Positions 50,265-59,698 are shown, counted from the first letter of the stretch. The stretch is 64,000 nucleotides of DNA from an uncultured Granulosicoccaceae bacterium (GCA_938041955.1 CALISD010000007.1:1-64000); one strand, 5' to 3'. The notes: generated by a model from the letters alone, not told the origin. Numbers and translations are program-made.

Positions 50265-51269
50265 TCTGTGACGGTCGAACGTCAGGTTGCAGTCCTTGGT
50301 GCCGGAAGCTTCGGCACCGCACTTGCCAATCTCATTGCGAGCAATGGTTATCGAGTGACCCTTTGGGGGCGCGACGCGGATACTCTGCGAAGCATCTCAT
50401 CCACAGGTGAGAATCAACGCTACTTGCCGGGTGTGGCGCTAAGCGATTCGATGCGCTGCCGTGCCGATTTGCAGGATGCGCTCGGTGATGCGAGTGACAT
50501 ATTGGTGGCCATACCAAGTCAGCACTTCAACAATATTATTGAAAAAATCGAGGCGTATGCGCCCAGTTCCTCTGCGGTGCTGTGGGCTTGCAAAGGTCTT
50601 GAGCCAAAGACCGGGCGCTTCCTAAGCGAGGTGGTTGAGCAGCGATTAGGATCCAATCGAGACTATGCGGTGATCTCTGGCCCGACGTTCGCGCAGGAAC
50701 TTGCAGCGCACCTTCCAACCGCCATTGTTGTCGCTGCGAATCGAGCTGGTTACGCCGCTTCCGTTACTGAATTGCTCCATAATGATCGCTTTCGCGCTTA
50801 TGCAAGCAATGATATCAGGGGCGTGCAACTGGGCGGCGCTTTTAAGAATATTTATGCGATCGCCGCCGGTATATCTGATGGGCTGGAGTTTGGTGCCAAC
50901 GCCCGTGTTGCTGTGATAACACGCGGTCTGGCAGAGCTGATGCGTCTTGGTGAATGTCTGGGTGTGCAGTCTGAAACCCTGATGGGGTTGTCCGGCGTCG
51001 GCGATTTGATTCTTACTTGTACTGACAATCAGTCGCGCAACAGGCGCTTTGGATTGGCCTTAGGTGAGGGCAAGTCTGCGGCTGATGCATTGCACAGTAT
51101 TGGGCAATCAGTGGAAGGTGTAGTGGCGACCGAGATCGCCTGGCAACTGGCAAAAAAACACGATGTGAGTATGCCAATTGTTGAACAGGTTCATCGTGTT
51201 ATCAGCGGGCGGGTGACACCGAAAGATGCCGTTGGCGCATTGCTTGGCAGGTCGTCAACAGCCGAGTGA
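50262..51269 (+). CDS. gpsA: Glycerol-3-phosphate dehydrogenase [NAD(P)+]
   Basis: 335 residues. VLGAGSFGTALANLIASNGYRVTLWGRD is the nucleotide fold; SGPTFAQELA, the active-site lysine in LGGAFKNIYAIAAGISDGLEFGANARVAVITRGLAEL, and GLSGVGDLILTCTDNQSRNRRFG complete the family pattern. It makes sn-glycerol-3-phosphate from dihydroxyacetone phosphate for phospholipid synthesis. The gene follows secB by 39 bases and its start shows the hairpin-bridged ribosome site described separately. Confidence 0.96.
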   Translation: MSVTVERQVAVLGAGSFGTALANLIASNGYRVTLWGRDADTLRSISSTGENQRYLPGVALSDSMRCRADLQDALGDASDILVAIPSQHFNNIIEKIEAYAPSSSAVLWACKGLEPKTGRFLSEVVEQRLGSNRDYAVISGPTFAQELAAHLPTAIVVAANRAGYAASVTELLHNDRFRAYASNDIRGVQLGGAFKNIYAIAAGISDGLEFGANARVAVITRGLAELMRLGECLGVQSETLMGLSGVGDLILTCTDNQSRNRRFGLALGEGKSAADALHSIGQSVEGVVATEIAWQLAKKHDVSMPIVEQVHRVISGRVTPKDAVGALLGRSSTAE

Positions 51270-51668
51270 TATGCTCGAATTTATTGGACGTTCATCGTAA
51301 TGGCAAACGGCAGAAGCGCCCGTGCCCCTGCGGGCAACACATCAAAACACATCAGTAATCGAGATCAAGGTAACCCGCAGCGTGAGCAAGGCCGAATTAT
51401 GCTCATCCGATCGCAGCCAAATATTGCATTCATATGTGTAGCATGATGCAGGAATAACGAGCATATCTGCAGCGATACTGCATGTCCTTGCTCACGCTGC
51501 GGGTTACCTGAATACGGGTTTCCTGTAAGCCAGTTAGCGTGAGCAGTGGCTGAGCCGATTAGGCCAAGTGCTCAATCTGTACGGTGTTATAAGCGTAGCG
51601 CCAAACTGAGATCCCAATTGCTATACGTCACTTTGCTGAATCCTCGTCGGGGAAAGAAGGCAGATGTA
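51270..51668. other. 399-base gap between gpsA and trmL
   Basis: Apart from the inverted-repeat element, this holds a GCCCG/CGGGC hairpin near 51318-51335 without T-tract and another copy of GCGTGAGCA near 51538. The 60-residue plus-strand ORF from 51546 overlaps trmL and shows no family feature, so I leave it out. Confidence 0.45.
51368..51509. repeat. Nested inverted-repeat element, 23-base perfect arms
   Basis: The outer arms AGGTAACCCGCAGCGTGAGC(AAG) at 51368-51390 and its exact reverse complement at 51487-51509 are separated by 96 bases. Inside, TATGCTC (51398) pairs with GAGCATA (51459), and TGCAT-T-CAT (51425) pairs with ATG-ATGCA (51443). The whole 142 bases could fold into one long hairpin. 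No ORF, target-site duplication or T-tract is evident. It could be a miniature transposon-like element, a structured RNA or a recombination/replication signal. Confidence 0.7.
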
Positions 51669-52124
51669 TTACTTAAAGCTCAGCTGGCGCCAGGCCTCGT
51701 AACTCACAATTGCCACCGCATTGGATAAATTCAAACTACGGGAATTTCCCTGCATTGGAATGTGTAGCCGGTTGTTCTCGGGTACAGAGTGGCTAACGTC
51801 GTCCGGTAATCCATTGGTCTCTGAGCCGAACATCAGATAATCATCAGTAGAATATTCAACGCTTGTATAGAGCCGATGTGATTTACTGGAATATGACCAT
51901 ACGGTGGAAGGCTTGGTCGTCTCGATGAATGATTGAAAGTCTGGCCACTGCTGCACATAGGCGAGGTCCCGATAGTCCATGCCGGCACGCCGGACACTTT
52001 TTTCTGTTAATTCGAAGCCGAGTGGTTCAATGAGATGTAATTTGCATCCATTGTTTGCACACAACCTAATGATATTACCTGTGTTGGGTGGTATCTGAGG
52101 ATTTACGAGAACAATATTGAACAT
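51669..52124 (-). CDS. trmL: tRNA (cytidine(34)-2'-O)-methyltransferase TrmL
   Basis: 151 residues, SPOUT trefoil-knot methyltransferase: MFNIVLVNPQIPPNTGNIIRLCANNGCKLHLIEPLGF, LMFGSETNGLP, IPMQGNSRSLNLSNAVAIVSYEAWRQ. It methylates the wobble ribose of tRNA-Leu isoacceptors. It is the YibK gene of E. coli, also near secB-gpsA there, so synteny is conserved, here in convergent orientation to gpsA. Confidence 0.95.
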   Translation of the reverse strand: MFNIVLVNPQIPPNTGNIIRLCANNGCKLHLIEPLGFELTEKSVRRAGMDYRDLAYVQQWPDFQSFIETTKPSTVWSYSSKSHRLYTSVEYSTDDYLMFGSETNGLPDDVSHSVPENNRLHIPMQGNSRSLNLSNAVAIVSYEAWRQLSFK

Positions 52125-52217
52125 ATCGCTTGAGCCGGGCGGTAAGGTGAAGAGTGAAGTGGTACTGATTACACGCGGAAAATGCTTGATCGGTAGAAAG
52201 TCTGCAAGCTATGGTGC

Positions 52218-53993
52218 GTGTTGCACGAGGGGAGCTTCCTGGCTCGATTTTCCGGATGTAGTTGTATGTATTTCGTTGTACCGTTGTCTAATTCTATCAG
52301 TGCTATCGTAGCAGGATTGGTATCTGTATTGTTGCTGTCGTTTGTCGCGGGCTGTAGCAGTCGTGTACCCATAGCGCACCCACCTGATAAAGCGACCACA
52401 GACCAAGCGCGGCCTGTTGATTCACTGGTTGATCCCGCTATTCCTGAAATAACAGGCGCGATGCAGAGTTTGCCCAAGCCAGGGGTTTTACTTAGCGACC
52501 CCGAATTGACTCAACACCCGGTAACGCCAGCGGTGAAGAAAACCGCTTTATACACAGTGGTGGCTGACCAAGTTCCGATAAAGGAAATACTCTATGCTAT
52601 CGCTCGCGACACATCTGCAAGTGTTGATGTGGTCGGAGAGCTTAAAGGTAACATCAGTCTTAGTATGATCAACCAGCCGCTTATCTCAATACTGGATGAG
52701 ATTGCGCGCCAGATGCCAGTGCGTTATGAACTTGCTGGTGATCAGATATTGGTGCTTGAAGACAAACCTTTCATCCGATCCTATCAAGTGGACTACCTGA
52801 ACATTCAACGTAATTCAGAAAGTCGGGTCGATCTCGCCACTCAGGTAGGTTCCATTCGAACCAGCATTGAAGGTGCTTCCAATAGTCAGGCGGGAACTAA
52901 TGGCTCCCGGCTATTTGTGGAGAATAAATCTGAGAATAACCTCTGGGCATCGTTGGTGGCCAGTATCGCCGGAATAATAGGTGAAGAAGTAACACCTGAA
53001 AGTGGTGGGAGCAGTAATATATTTGTCAATCGTGAGTCCGGGATAATTACCGCTCGCGCTACTAACGCGCAACACCAATCGATCGATGCATTGTTAACAG
53101 AGGCAGTGAGCAGCGCACAGCGGCAAGTGCTAATTGAGGCTACTGTTGTTGAAGTTACTCTTAGCGATAGATTTGAATCGGGAGTTGACTGGAAAGTACT
53201 CAATGGCGGGCAGGCAGGTGGGGCATTTGACTATGCTCAATTGCTTGGTGGATTGCCCCGGGCCGCAGAGGCCGTGGCACCGGTTACAGCGCTGTTAAGC
53301 TACAGTGACCCAGACTCCGTACTCGGGAACCTGTCAGGCACTTTGAAGCTGTTACAGCAATTTGGTGACGTTCAGGTGTTGTCGAGTCCGAAAATTATTG
53401 CTATGAACAATCAACCGGCTGTACTGAAGGTTGTAGATAACAGAGTGTATTTTACCTTTGAAGTTGATCGGCTACAGCGTGAAAACGGAGATGAAAGAAC
53501 GGTAGTGGACAGTACCGTGCACTCGGTACCGGTTGGACTGGTGATGAGTGTTACCCCGTTTATAAATCAATTTGATGAAGTGATATTAAACGTTAGACCA
53601 ACAATATCGAGGATTCTCAACTTTGCGGAAGACCCAAGCCCTGCATTGGCGGGTCAAAGTCAGATTCGTAATCTGATACCCGAAATACAAGTGAGGGAAA
53701 TGGAGTCACTATTGCGAGTGCAGAGTGGTGATGTCGCTATCATTGGCGGGCTTATGCAGAATAAAGTCGATACCAGAACCACAGGTGTTCCCGGGTTGGA
53801 GCGTCTGCCATTGTTTGGAAAGCTCTTTACTCATAAGAAAAAAGAAATTGATAAAACAGAGCTGCTTGTGTTTTTGCGGCCCACTGTAATGAATCGAACA
53901 TCGATTGAAAACAATGTTGGGTATTCAGACGCAGTACCTCAACACTTGGCCCGTAATTCAGTTGCCAGTTCTGACGTTGTTACAGGTAAATAG
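52218..53993 (+). CDS. mshL: MshL-like secretin of MSHA-type pilus/secretion system
   Basis: 591 residues; translation may begin at GTG 52218 or at ATG 52266. A membrane-directing segment ends in SFVAGCSS, a possible lipobox (FVAGC). N-domains (VVADQVPIKEILYAIARDTSASVDVVGELKGNISLSMINQPL) precede the secretin core: VQVLSSPKIIAMNNQPAVLKVVDNRVYF, VPVGLVMSVTPFINQFDEVILNVRPTISRI, and MESLLRVQSGDVAIIGGLMQNKVDTRTTGVPGLERLPLFGKLF. It would form the outer-membrane ring. No other MSHA genes (ATPase, platform, pilins) occur in the window, only the TPR gene next to it. Confidence 0.88.
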   Translation: MLHEGSFLARFSGCSCMYFVVPLSNSISAIVAGLVSVLLLSFVAGCSSRVPIAHPPDKATTDQARPVDSLVDPAIPEITGAMQSLPKPGVLLSDPELTQHPVTPAVKKTALYTVVADQVPIKEILYAIARDTSASVDVVGELKGNISLSMINQPLISILDEIARQMPVRYELAGDQILVLEDKPFIRSYQVDYLNIQRNSESRVDLATQVGSIRTSIEGASNSQAGTNGSRLFVENKSENNLWASLVASIAGIIGEEVTPESGGSSNIFVNRESGIITARATNAQHQSIDALLTEAVSSAQRQVLIEATVVEVTLSDRFESGVDWKVLNGGQAGGAFDYAQLLGGLPRAAEAVAPVTALLSYSDPDSVLGNLSGTLKLLQQFGDVQVLSSPKIIAMNNQPAVLKVVDNRVYFTFEVDRLQRENGDERTVVDSTVHSVPVGLVMSVTPFINQFDEVILNVRPTISRILNFAEDPSPALAGQSQIRNLIPEIQVREMESLLRVQSGDVAIIGGLMQNKVDTRTTGVPGLERLPLFGKLFTHKKKEIDKTELLVFLRPTVMNRTSIENNVGYSDAVPQHLARNSVASSDVVTGK

Positions 53994-53996
53994 ATT

Positions 53997-55580
53997 ATGA
54001 GTTTAAAGCTAGAGCCTTTGCTTCACCCACAAGAACGGGGATCAGTAAAAGAAGAGACTGATAGTGATGTCGTTGCTAATGAATCGTCAGTAATTCATCC
54101 GGACAGTGCGAATCCCGCCTTAGAACAGCTGAGCGAGGATCGCGGTGGGAATCGTTCAAGCCTCAGTTTGAATCTTGATCCTGTATTCTTTTTCGTGGCG
54201 GCCATCTCTACCGTGGGAATAGTAGCCAGTTTGTTAACGCTTTATTTACGTAGTGAAAGTGTTATTCAACAGAATTTACGTGAATTGAAAGACCAGACGG
54301 CTGAGCTTGAAGCCAGAATTTCTGCCGGTCAGATATTAGTCACTCAAAATTCCGCTTCGGACATATTACCTACTGAGGATGTTCTCCGGGAAGAATTACA
54401 AATAAATGTTGCACCAAGCAACAGCGCAGTCACCGGAATGAGATCGGGTGAAATTGATCAAGCTATAGTGGAGAAAACGCACTCAGCCAGCGGTTCGGTA
54501 AAGAGCTCTACAATTGAAGGCATGGCAGTAGGAGATGTATCAGGCACAGCTAGTAATAGCGAGCCAACGAGGCTGTCCGCTCAGTCTCCTGCAGTCGATG
54601 TAAATGTTGTTGATGGTTCCATTGACCTGGAAAAAAATGCTGATGTTACTGAGTTGCAGGTTGAGATTGAAAAATTAAATCGTTTGATCGCGACCCAGCG
54701 GGAACAGATTGAGTTTCTCGCTCAGGAAAATCATGAGCTTCGCATAGCGGCCGAATTTACACCGGGTGCTACTGATGCGAAGAGTGTATACAGAATCTCG
54801 CAGGATGAAATCGATCAATCGCCAACCATCAGTGACGCTGTCGAGCGCGAGCTAATAAGCAATGAGGCGGAAGTGGTGTTATTACCTGAGGTTCCGCAAA
54901 GCGTAGATAGAAACCTCATTGACGTCGACTTGCTGGTAATGGGCGTAGAAAATTCTGGCCTACGCGTTGCCAGTAGTGACAACGCGACAGGTGGGGTATC
55001 GGGTGGAGAGCTAACGGAATTAATTGTCAATGGCTACAACGCCTATATTGAAGGTGACTACCGAAGTGCAGAAAAATGGTACGACAAAGCGATGCATCTT
55101 GATCCCTATAGTCGGGATGCGAATCTTGGCGTGGCGGCAATTGCCAGTCTTCAAGGTCACAACAGACTGGCAGAGAATCGCTACCGGCATTTACTGTCTC
55201 TGAACCCGGATGACAAGACAGCATTCTCAGCTCTATTGTTGCTTGCGTCTGCAGATAATTCAATTGAACATGAGTTGCTCGCTCTGATTGAGCAGCAGGC
55301 ACGAGACCGTGCAGGGTTGTATGCCGTGCTGGGTCACTTTTACAGTCAGCAGCGTCGATGGTCTGAGTCGAGTGATGCCTACCGTAAATCGCTGGCGTTT
55401 AATTCTGCTGGGATGATCAATGCTGACGATCTATTTAACCTTGCTGTCAGCCTGGACAATCTGGGTCAGACAGGCCCGGCCGCCACTTATTATCAGCAGG
55501 CCTTGAATACTGATGGCATGCATAGCTTTGATGACGTCGTGGCTCGAGATCGTCTGAGATTAATTGTAAACAGGCCTTAG
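53997..55580 (+). CDS. Membrane-anchored coiled-coil/TPR protein (MshN-like position)
   Basis: 527 residues. A cytoplasmic N-terminus (1-60) precedes one membrane helix (VFFFVAAISTVGIVASLLTLYL, about 62-83). A long region of low complexity with a coiled coil (about 220-250) follows, then tetratricopeptide repeats from about 345 to 515 (GYNAYIEGDYRSAEKWYDKAMHLDPYSRDANLGVAAIASLQGHNRLAENRYRHLLSLNPDD). TPR proteins such as MshN and PilF-like pilotins work with secretins. It starts three bases after the mshL stop, so they are co-transcribed. Confidence 0.82.
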   Translation: MSLKLEPLLHPQERGSVKEETDSDVVANESSVIHPDSANPALEQLSEDRGGNRSSLSLNLDPVFFFVAAISTVGIVASLLTLYLRSESVIQQNLRELKDQTAELEARISAGQILVTQNSASDILPTEDVLREELQINVAPSNSAVTGMRSGEIDQAIVEKTHSASGSVKSSTIEGMAVGDVSGTASNSEPTRLSAQSPAVDVNVVDGSIDLEKNADVTELQVEIEKLNRLIATQREQIEFLAQENHELRIAAEFTPGATDAKSVYRISQDEIDQSPTISDAVERELISNEAEVVLLPEVPQSVDRNLIDVDLLVMGVENSGLRVASSDNATGGVSGGELTELIVNGYNAYIEGDYRSAEKWYDKAMHLDPYSRDANLGVAAIASLQGHNRLAENRYRHLLSLNPDDKTAFSALLLLASADNSIEHELLALIEQQARDRAGLYAVLGHFYSQQRRWSESSDAYRKSLAFNSAGMINADDLFNLAVSLDNLGQTGPAATYYQQALNTDGMHSFDDVVARDRLRLIVNRP

Positions 55581-55604
55581 TCTGCTCAGATTTCGGCTTT
55601 TTTT
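55574..55604 (+). terminator. Intrinsic terminator after secretin/TPR genes
   Basis: GCC-tt-AGTCT-GCTC-AGATT-tc-GGC followed by seven T residues. The stem includes one G-T pair and a two-by-two internal loop. It overlaps the TPR stop codon and separates the mshL-TPR pair from the capsule genes. Confidence 0.55.
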
Positions 55605-55748
55605 CCTGACCCGTTGTTCCCCATAGACCAATAGTACTGGCACGTCGCGAGCTTTTGACTATGGCGTTACGAGTGTGGACCGGCGCACAAATTGCAATCC
55701 GTTTTCCTTGGTTTTATAAGCTGCAGTGCAACAAGAGCGGGGGTTCAA

Positions 55749-56753
55749 TTGACGGAAGTCATCCCAGTGGTTAGTAATAAGAATGAAAAATCTGAAGCTG
55801 ACACTATACAGATAGCACGAGAGTCCATTCTGGCGCAATCAGCGGCACTGGCCAGTATTGCCAATGGATTGGGGCCTGAGTTCGATGCTGCGGTGCAGTT
55901 GATTGTGCAGTCCGCTGGCCGGGTCATTGTCATTGGCATGGGAAAGTCAGGCATTGTGGGTCAAAAAATTGCCGCTACGCTAGCCTCAACAGGTACACCT
56001 TCGTTCTATGTTCACCCCGCGGATGCCATTCATGGTGATCTGGGAATGATTACTCCTGTTGATGTGGTGTTATTAATTTCTAACTCAGGTGGTACCGAAG
56101 AGGTTGTAAAGTTACTTCCCTCTATAAAATACTTCGGTAATCAAATTATCAGCTTTGTTGGACGACCCAATTCGAGTATTGGTGATTCGGCTGATGTAAC
56201 TCTGGTGCTACCGGTGGAGCGCGAAGTTTGTCCGCATAATCTGGCTCCAACGACTTCAACACTAGTGACCATGGCGGTGGGCGACGCTCTGGCAGTGGCA
56301 CTAATGAAGGCGAAGAATTTTGCTCCCGCCGATTTCGCACATTTCCACCCCGGCGGCATGCTCGGTAAAAGCCTGCATTCGAAAGTACGGGACGTAATGC
56401 GTCAGCAAGATGTGCCGTTGTGTGCCCCGCATGACAGCATTTCGTCTGCAGTGATGGCCATGACATCTTCACGGCTTGGCCTGGTAGTGGTTCATACCGA
56501 TCATAAAGTGCTGGGTATTTTTACAGACGGTGATTTGCGCCGCGCACTTTTGTCCGGTGCTGCAGTTATGGAGCAGCCCGTGAGTGAATATATGACTTTG
56601 GGACCTATATGTGTATCTGCTGATGCATTGATTAAAGATGCAGAAAGTTTAATGCGTGAACACAAAGTCCGGGCGCTGGTAGTGATATCTGCGCGTGAAG
56701 GTGAAAAGGAAACTATCTGCGGTATTCTCGAGATATTCAGTAGTGGAGAATAA
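55749..56753 (+). CDS. kdsD: Arabinose-5-phosphate isomerase (KdsD/KpsF)
   Basis: 334 residues from TTG 55749, which has GGGGG five bases upstream; the track start at 55692 is unlikely. SIS domain (VIVIGMGKSGIVGQKIAATLASTGTPSFYVHPADAIHGDLGMI, LISNSGGTEEVVKLLPSIK, HNLAPTTSTLVTMAVGDALAVAL, FHPGGMLGK) plus two CBS domains (about 205-330). It converts ribulose-5-phosphate to arabinose-5-phosphate, the Kdo precursor. At the head of a capsule cluster it corresponds to KpsF, suggesting a Kdo linker on the capsule. Confidence 0.94.
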   Translation: MTEVIPVVSNKNEKSEADTIQIARESILAQSAALASIANGLGPEFDAAVQLIVQSAGRVIVIGMGKSGIVGQKIAATLASTGTPSFYVHPADAIHGDLGMITPVDVVLLISNSGGTEEVVKLLPSIKYFGNQIISFVGRPNSSIGDSADVTLVLPVEREVCPHNLAPTTSTLVTMAVGDALAVALMKAKNFAPADFAHFHPGGMLGKSLHSKVRDVMRQQDVPLCAPHDSISSAVMAMTSSRLGLVVVHTDHKVLGIFTDGDLRRALLSGAAVMEQPVSEYMTLGPICVSADALIKDAESLMREHKVRALVVISAREGEKETICGILEIFSSGE

Positions 56754-56754
56754 T

Positions 56755-57120
56755 ATGAATTCACAGGTTAAATTGCTGTGCCTGGTGGTGTGTACCGTGA
56801 TAATCGCAGGTTGCACAACAACGCCTGAAAAGTACAAGAAAAAGACTGTCTTTGCTCAACCGGCAGCGATGTCAATGAAGGCAGACAACAGCAAGATGCA
56901 GGCGGTGGCGACGGCAGGCGTCGGAGTTGCGCAGCAGTTTGTTGATCGTGCCACCGGTATGACCACACAGCTTGTTGTCGAGGCAGAGTACTTCTCCGCA
57001 AACGGCAGAACTTGTCGTCGTTTTAAGGAACGTGTTAACGGGCGAGACGTTACTGGTGTCGGGTGTAATGATTCGCGTAGTGGCTGGATCGAAATACCGC
57101 ATGCAGCATTGATGCGATAA
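56755..57120 (+). CDS. Small lipoprotein with surface-antigen-like C-terminus
   Basis: 121 residues from ATG 56755 (GGAG six bases upstream, overlapping the end of kdsD). Lipoprotein signal LLCLVVCTVIIAGC, lipobox IAGC. The mature C-terminus NGRTCRRFKERVNGRDVTGVGCNDSRSGWIEI resembles the end of 17-kDa surface-antigen-type proteins, with two cysteines likely forming a disulfide. Its place between kdsD and kpsM suggests an outer-membrane accessory role in capsule export or attachment; that is inference. Confidence 0.8.
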   Translation: MNSQVKLLCLVVCTVIIAGCTTTPEKYKKKTVFAQPAAMSMKADNSKMQAVATAGVGVAQQFVDRATGMTTQLVVEAEYFSANGRTCRRFKERVNGRDVTGVGCNDSRSGWIEIPHAALMR

Positions 57121-57134
57121 AGATTGACCGGTTA

Positions 57135-57947
57135 ATGACTCAACCTCAGGCCAACACTGCCCCTACTGTCTTAAAGCGTGATAGCGCGTTCGCCGTGCAG
57201 TGTCGGGTATTGCATGCGTTGATACTGCGTGAATTAAAGTCGCGTTATGGCAATCGGCGACTCGGGTTTATGTGGGCTGTTATTGAACCACTGATGTTTA
57301 TTTCGGTGTTTGTTGCAGGTTTCCATTTGATCGGACGGAGTAGTCAGGGCGGGGTTGAAGCTCCTTTGTTTTTTGTTGCTGGGTTTAGTCCCTTTTTTAT
57401 GTTTAGAGATATTTTTTCCCAGGTTAAATCTGGTACTCAGGGGCAGCAGTCTCTGATGATGTTCCCGCAAGTAACCAGAATGGACATTCTGCTTTCGAAA
57501 TTGATAGTCAATGCGCTCATATCTATCTCGGTTTTTATTGTGCTGATGTTAGGTCTTTATGTAATCGGGTTTCAGTATCGTATTGAAAATCCACTGGGTG
57601 TGTTGATCGGGTTTTCTTTGATTGCTTCAATTGGGTTGGGGATGGGCTTGGTGTTTGGTGCGCTCGCTATTCGATATGAATTCATATCGTCTTTTTCGGA
57701 ACCGCTGTTGGGACGCCCACTATTTCTGACGTCGGGTTTGTTTTTTTCTGCCAGTGTGCTGCCGCCGAATGTGCGGGAAGTATTCTTATATAACCCACTA
57801 TTGCATTGTATCGAATATATCCGAACATCGATGTTTGTGAGTTTTGACAGTCGTTATGTTGATTTACCTTATGTAGTGATATTTACGCTGATATTGAATA
57901 GCTTTGGTTTAATGCTGTTGGGCGTCTTTGAACGGCAGCGGAAGTAG
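57135..57947 (+). CDS. kpsM: Capsule ABC transporter permease KpsM
   Basis: 270 residues and six membrane helices, ABC-2 type: LHALILRELKSRYGNRRLGFMWAVIEPLMFISVFVAGFHLIG is the family start, and FLTSGLFFSASVLPPNVREVFLYNPLLHCIEYIRTSMF is the conserved C-terminal part. It forms the membrane channel for polysaccharide across the inner membrane with KpsT, encoded three bases downstream. Confidence 0.93.
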   Translation: MTQPQANTAPTVLKRDSAFAVQCRVLHALILRELKSRYGNRRLGFMWAVIEPLMFISVFVAGFHLIGRSSQGGVEAPLFFVAGFSPFFMFRDIFSQVKSGTQGQQSLMMFPQVTRMDILLSKLIVNALISISVFIVLMLGLYVIGFQYRIENPLGVLIGFSLIASIGLGMGLVFGALAIRYEFISSFSEPLLGRPLFLTSGLFFSASVLPPNVREVFLYNPLLHCIEYIRTSMFVSFDSRYVDLPYVVIFTLILNSFGLMLLGVFERQRK

Positions 57948-57950
57948 TTC

Positions 57951-58619
57951 GTGATTGCGCTTGAGAATGTCACTAAATCGTATGGTCTGGGTGATCAAAC
58001 ACATCGTGTACTGAACAATATTTCATTCAGTTTTCCCTATCGTAAAAGCGTGGGGATACTGGGTGCCAATGGGGCGGGCAAAAGTACCTTAATTAAAATA
58101 ATTGGCGGTGCGGAGCGCCCGGATTCCGGTCGTGTGATACGCACCAGCAGATTGTCGTGGCCGATGGGTTATTCCGGTGGATTTCAAGGCACCTTAACCG
58201 GCAGGGAAAATGCTAGATTCGTCGCTCGCATTTACGGCGCACCTTTTGATGAGGTAGAGCGAAAAACCAACGAATTTGCAGAATTGGGACAGTACTTTGA
58301 TCGTCCTTTGTCTTCTTATTCGGCTGGCATGAAATCACGCTTTGCCATGTCGCTCAGCTACGCGCTGGACTTTGAGTACTACTTAGTTGATGAGGCGCTG
58401 GAGACGGGCGACGCCAGATTAAAAGAAAAATTTCGACAAATATTTAAGGAAAGGCGGCAGACCTCTTCGGTGATCCTCGTTTCACACAACGAGCAGACAA
58501 TACGCAAGAACTGCGATGTGGCGACAGTGTTGCACCAGGGCAAGCTGCACTATTTCGATAATCTGGATGATGCATTTATGTTGTATAGAAAAATACTTTT
58601 TAAGAAGATTGCGGCTTGA
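57951..58619 (+). CDS. kpsT: Capsule ABC transporter ATPase KpsT
   Basis: 222 residues, GTG start. Walker A GANGAGKST, signature SSYSAGMKSR (a variant of LSGGQ found in KpsT), Walker B YYLVDEALETGD, and switch His in ILVSHN. It energises export of the capsule chain. Its stop overlaps the TTG start of kpsE (TTGA). Confidence 0.94.
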   Translation: MIALENVTKSYGLGDQTHRVLNNISFSFPYRKSVGILGANGAGKSTLIKIIGGAERPDSGRVIRTSRLSWPMGYSGGFQGTLTGRENARFVARIYGAPFDEVERKTNEFAELGQYFDRPLSSYSAGMKSRFAMSLSYALDFEYYLVDEALETGDARLKEKFRQIFKERRQTSSVILVSHNEQTIRKNCDVATVLHQGKLHYFDNLDDAFMLYRKILFKKIAA

Positions 58620-59698
58620 ATCCTGTTGCCCTTAGAGTAATTGTCGCAGCGCTAATACCAGTGCTAATGGCTGCCAGCTATTTCGGCTTAATTGCTTCGG
58701 ACCGATATGTTTCAGAGGCCAGCGTGGTGCTCCGCAGTGGCAGTCCTTCGGCCTCCAGCATGGTGCTTGGCGGTTTACTGCCAGTCGGTAACCCGGATAC
58801 ACAGGACGTGCTTGTGGTGGCCGACTACATTCATTCTATGGAAATGGCCCGGCATCTGGATGAAAAGTTCGGGCTAAGAAAACACTACTCAGACAGAGCT
58901 ATTGATTTTGTTTCAAGGCTCACCGCGAATGCCACAGATGAGGAATTTCTCGACTACCTGAAAAATATGATAGGTGTGAAGTATGAGGAAACCAGTTCTA
59001 TTATTTCAATCACTATAAAAGCGTTTAGCCCGGATTTATCCCGTGACGTTAACCGGGAGGTGATTGCGCGTAGCGAACTGCTAATAAATCGTTTATCGGA
59101 CCGCATAGTGGAAGATACGTTAGCCCAAGCGCGACTGGAGGTTGAAAATGCTATTTCAAATGCACGTGATATATCAAATAAGTTATCTATGTTTGCAAAC
59201 GATAACGGGTCGATCAACCCTGGCACCGATGCCAGTTCAATTGTAGGGTTGATCGCGGCGCTTGAAGGAAAGCTCGCTGAGACGCGAGCACTGTATACCG
59301 AAAAATCTGCGTATATGCGTGACACTTCCACTGAAATGCGGGCGCTTACTAACAGAATTAATGGCATTGAGACCGAATTGAGGCGTGAGAGATCCCGATT
59401 GTCTGATGAGCAAGGGGTGGGAAGTGCGATTGAGAAATATAAACCTTTGTTGGTTGAAGAGGAGTTGGGTCGACAAAGGTACTCCGCGGCATTGCAGGCT
59501 TTTGAATCTGCTCGTGCCGAGTCCCAAACAAAAAAGCGATATCTTGCAACGTTCGTGCAACCCAGTCTGCCAACATCATCAACCGAGCCTGATCGATTGA
59601 TCGATGCGGTGAGTGCAATCTTGCTGTCATTTCTTTTGTACTCCATTTTTGCGCTATTCAGGGCGGCGATCAAGGAGCATATTGATTTTGCGATCTAA
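58616..59698 (+). CDS. kpsE: Capsule export inner-membrane protein KpsE (Wzz-like)
   Basis: 360 residues, TTG start overlapping the kpsT stop. Two membrane helices flank a long periplasmic domain: ALRVIVAALIPVLMAASYFGLIASDRYVSEASVVLRSG at the start and PDRLIDAVSAILLSFLLYSIFALFRAAIKEHI at the end. A coiled coil occupies about 160-300. The YVSEASVVLRS and LPTSSTEPDR segments are typical of the polysaccharide co-polymerase/export family. It links the ABC transporter to the outer-membrane KpsD. Confidence 0.92.
   Translation: MNPVALRVIVAALIPVLMAASYFGLIASDRYVSEASVVLRSGSPSASSMVLGGLLPVGNPDTQDVLVVADYIHSMEMARHLDEKFGLRKHYSDRAIDFVSRLTANATDEEFLDYLKNMIGVKYEETSSIISITIKAFSPDLSRDVNREVIARSELLINRLSDRIVEDTLAQARLEVENAISNARDISNKLSMFANDNGSINPGTDASSIVGLIAALEGKLAETRALYTEKSAYMRDTSTEMRALTNRINGIETELRRERSRLSDEQGVGSAIEKYKPLLVEEELGRQRYSAALQAFESARAESQTKKRYLATFVQPSLPTSSTEPDRLIDAVSAILLSFLLYSIFALFRAAIKEHIDFAI

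Noticed and set aside
51546-51728. 60-residue ORF after the inverted repeat
   Set aside because: Overlaps the end of trmL on the other strand and shows no family features.
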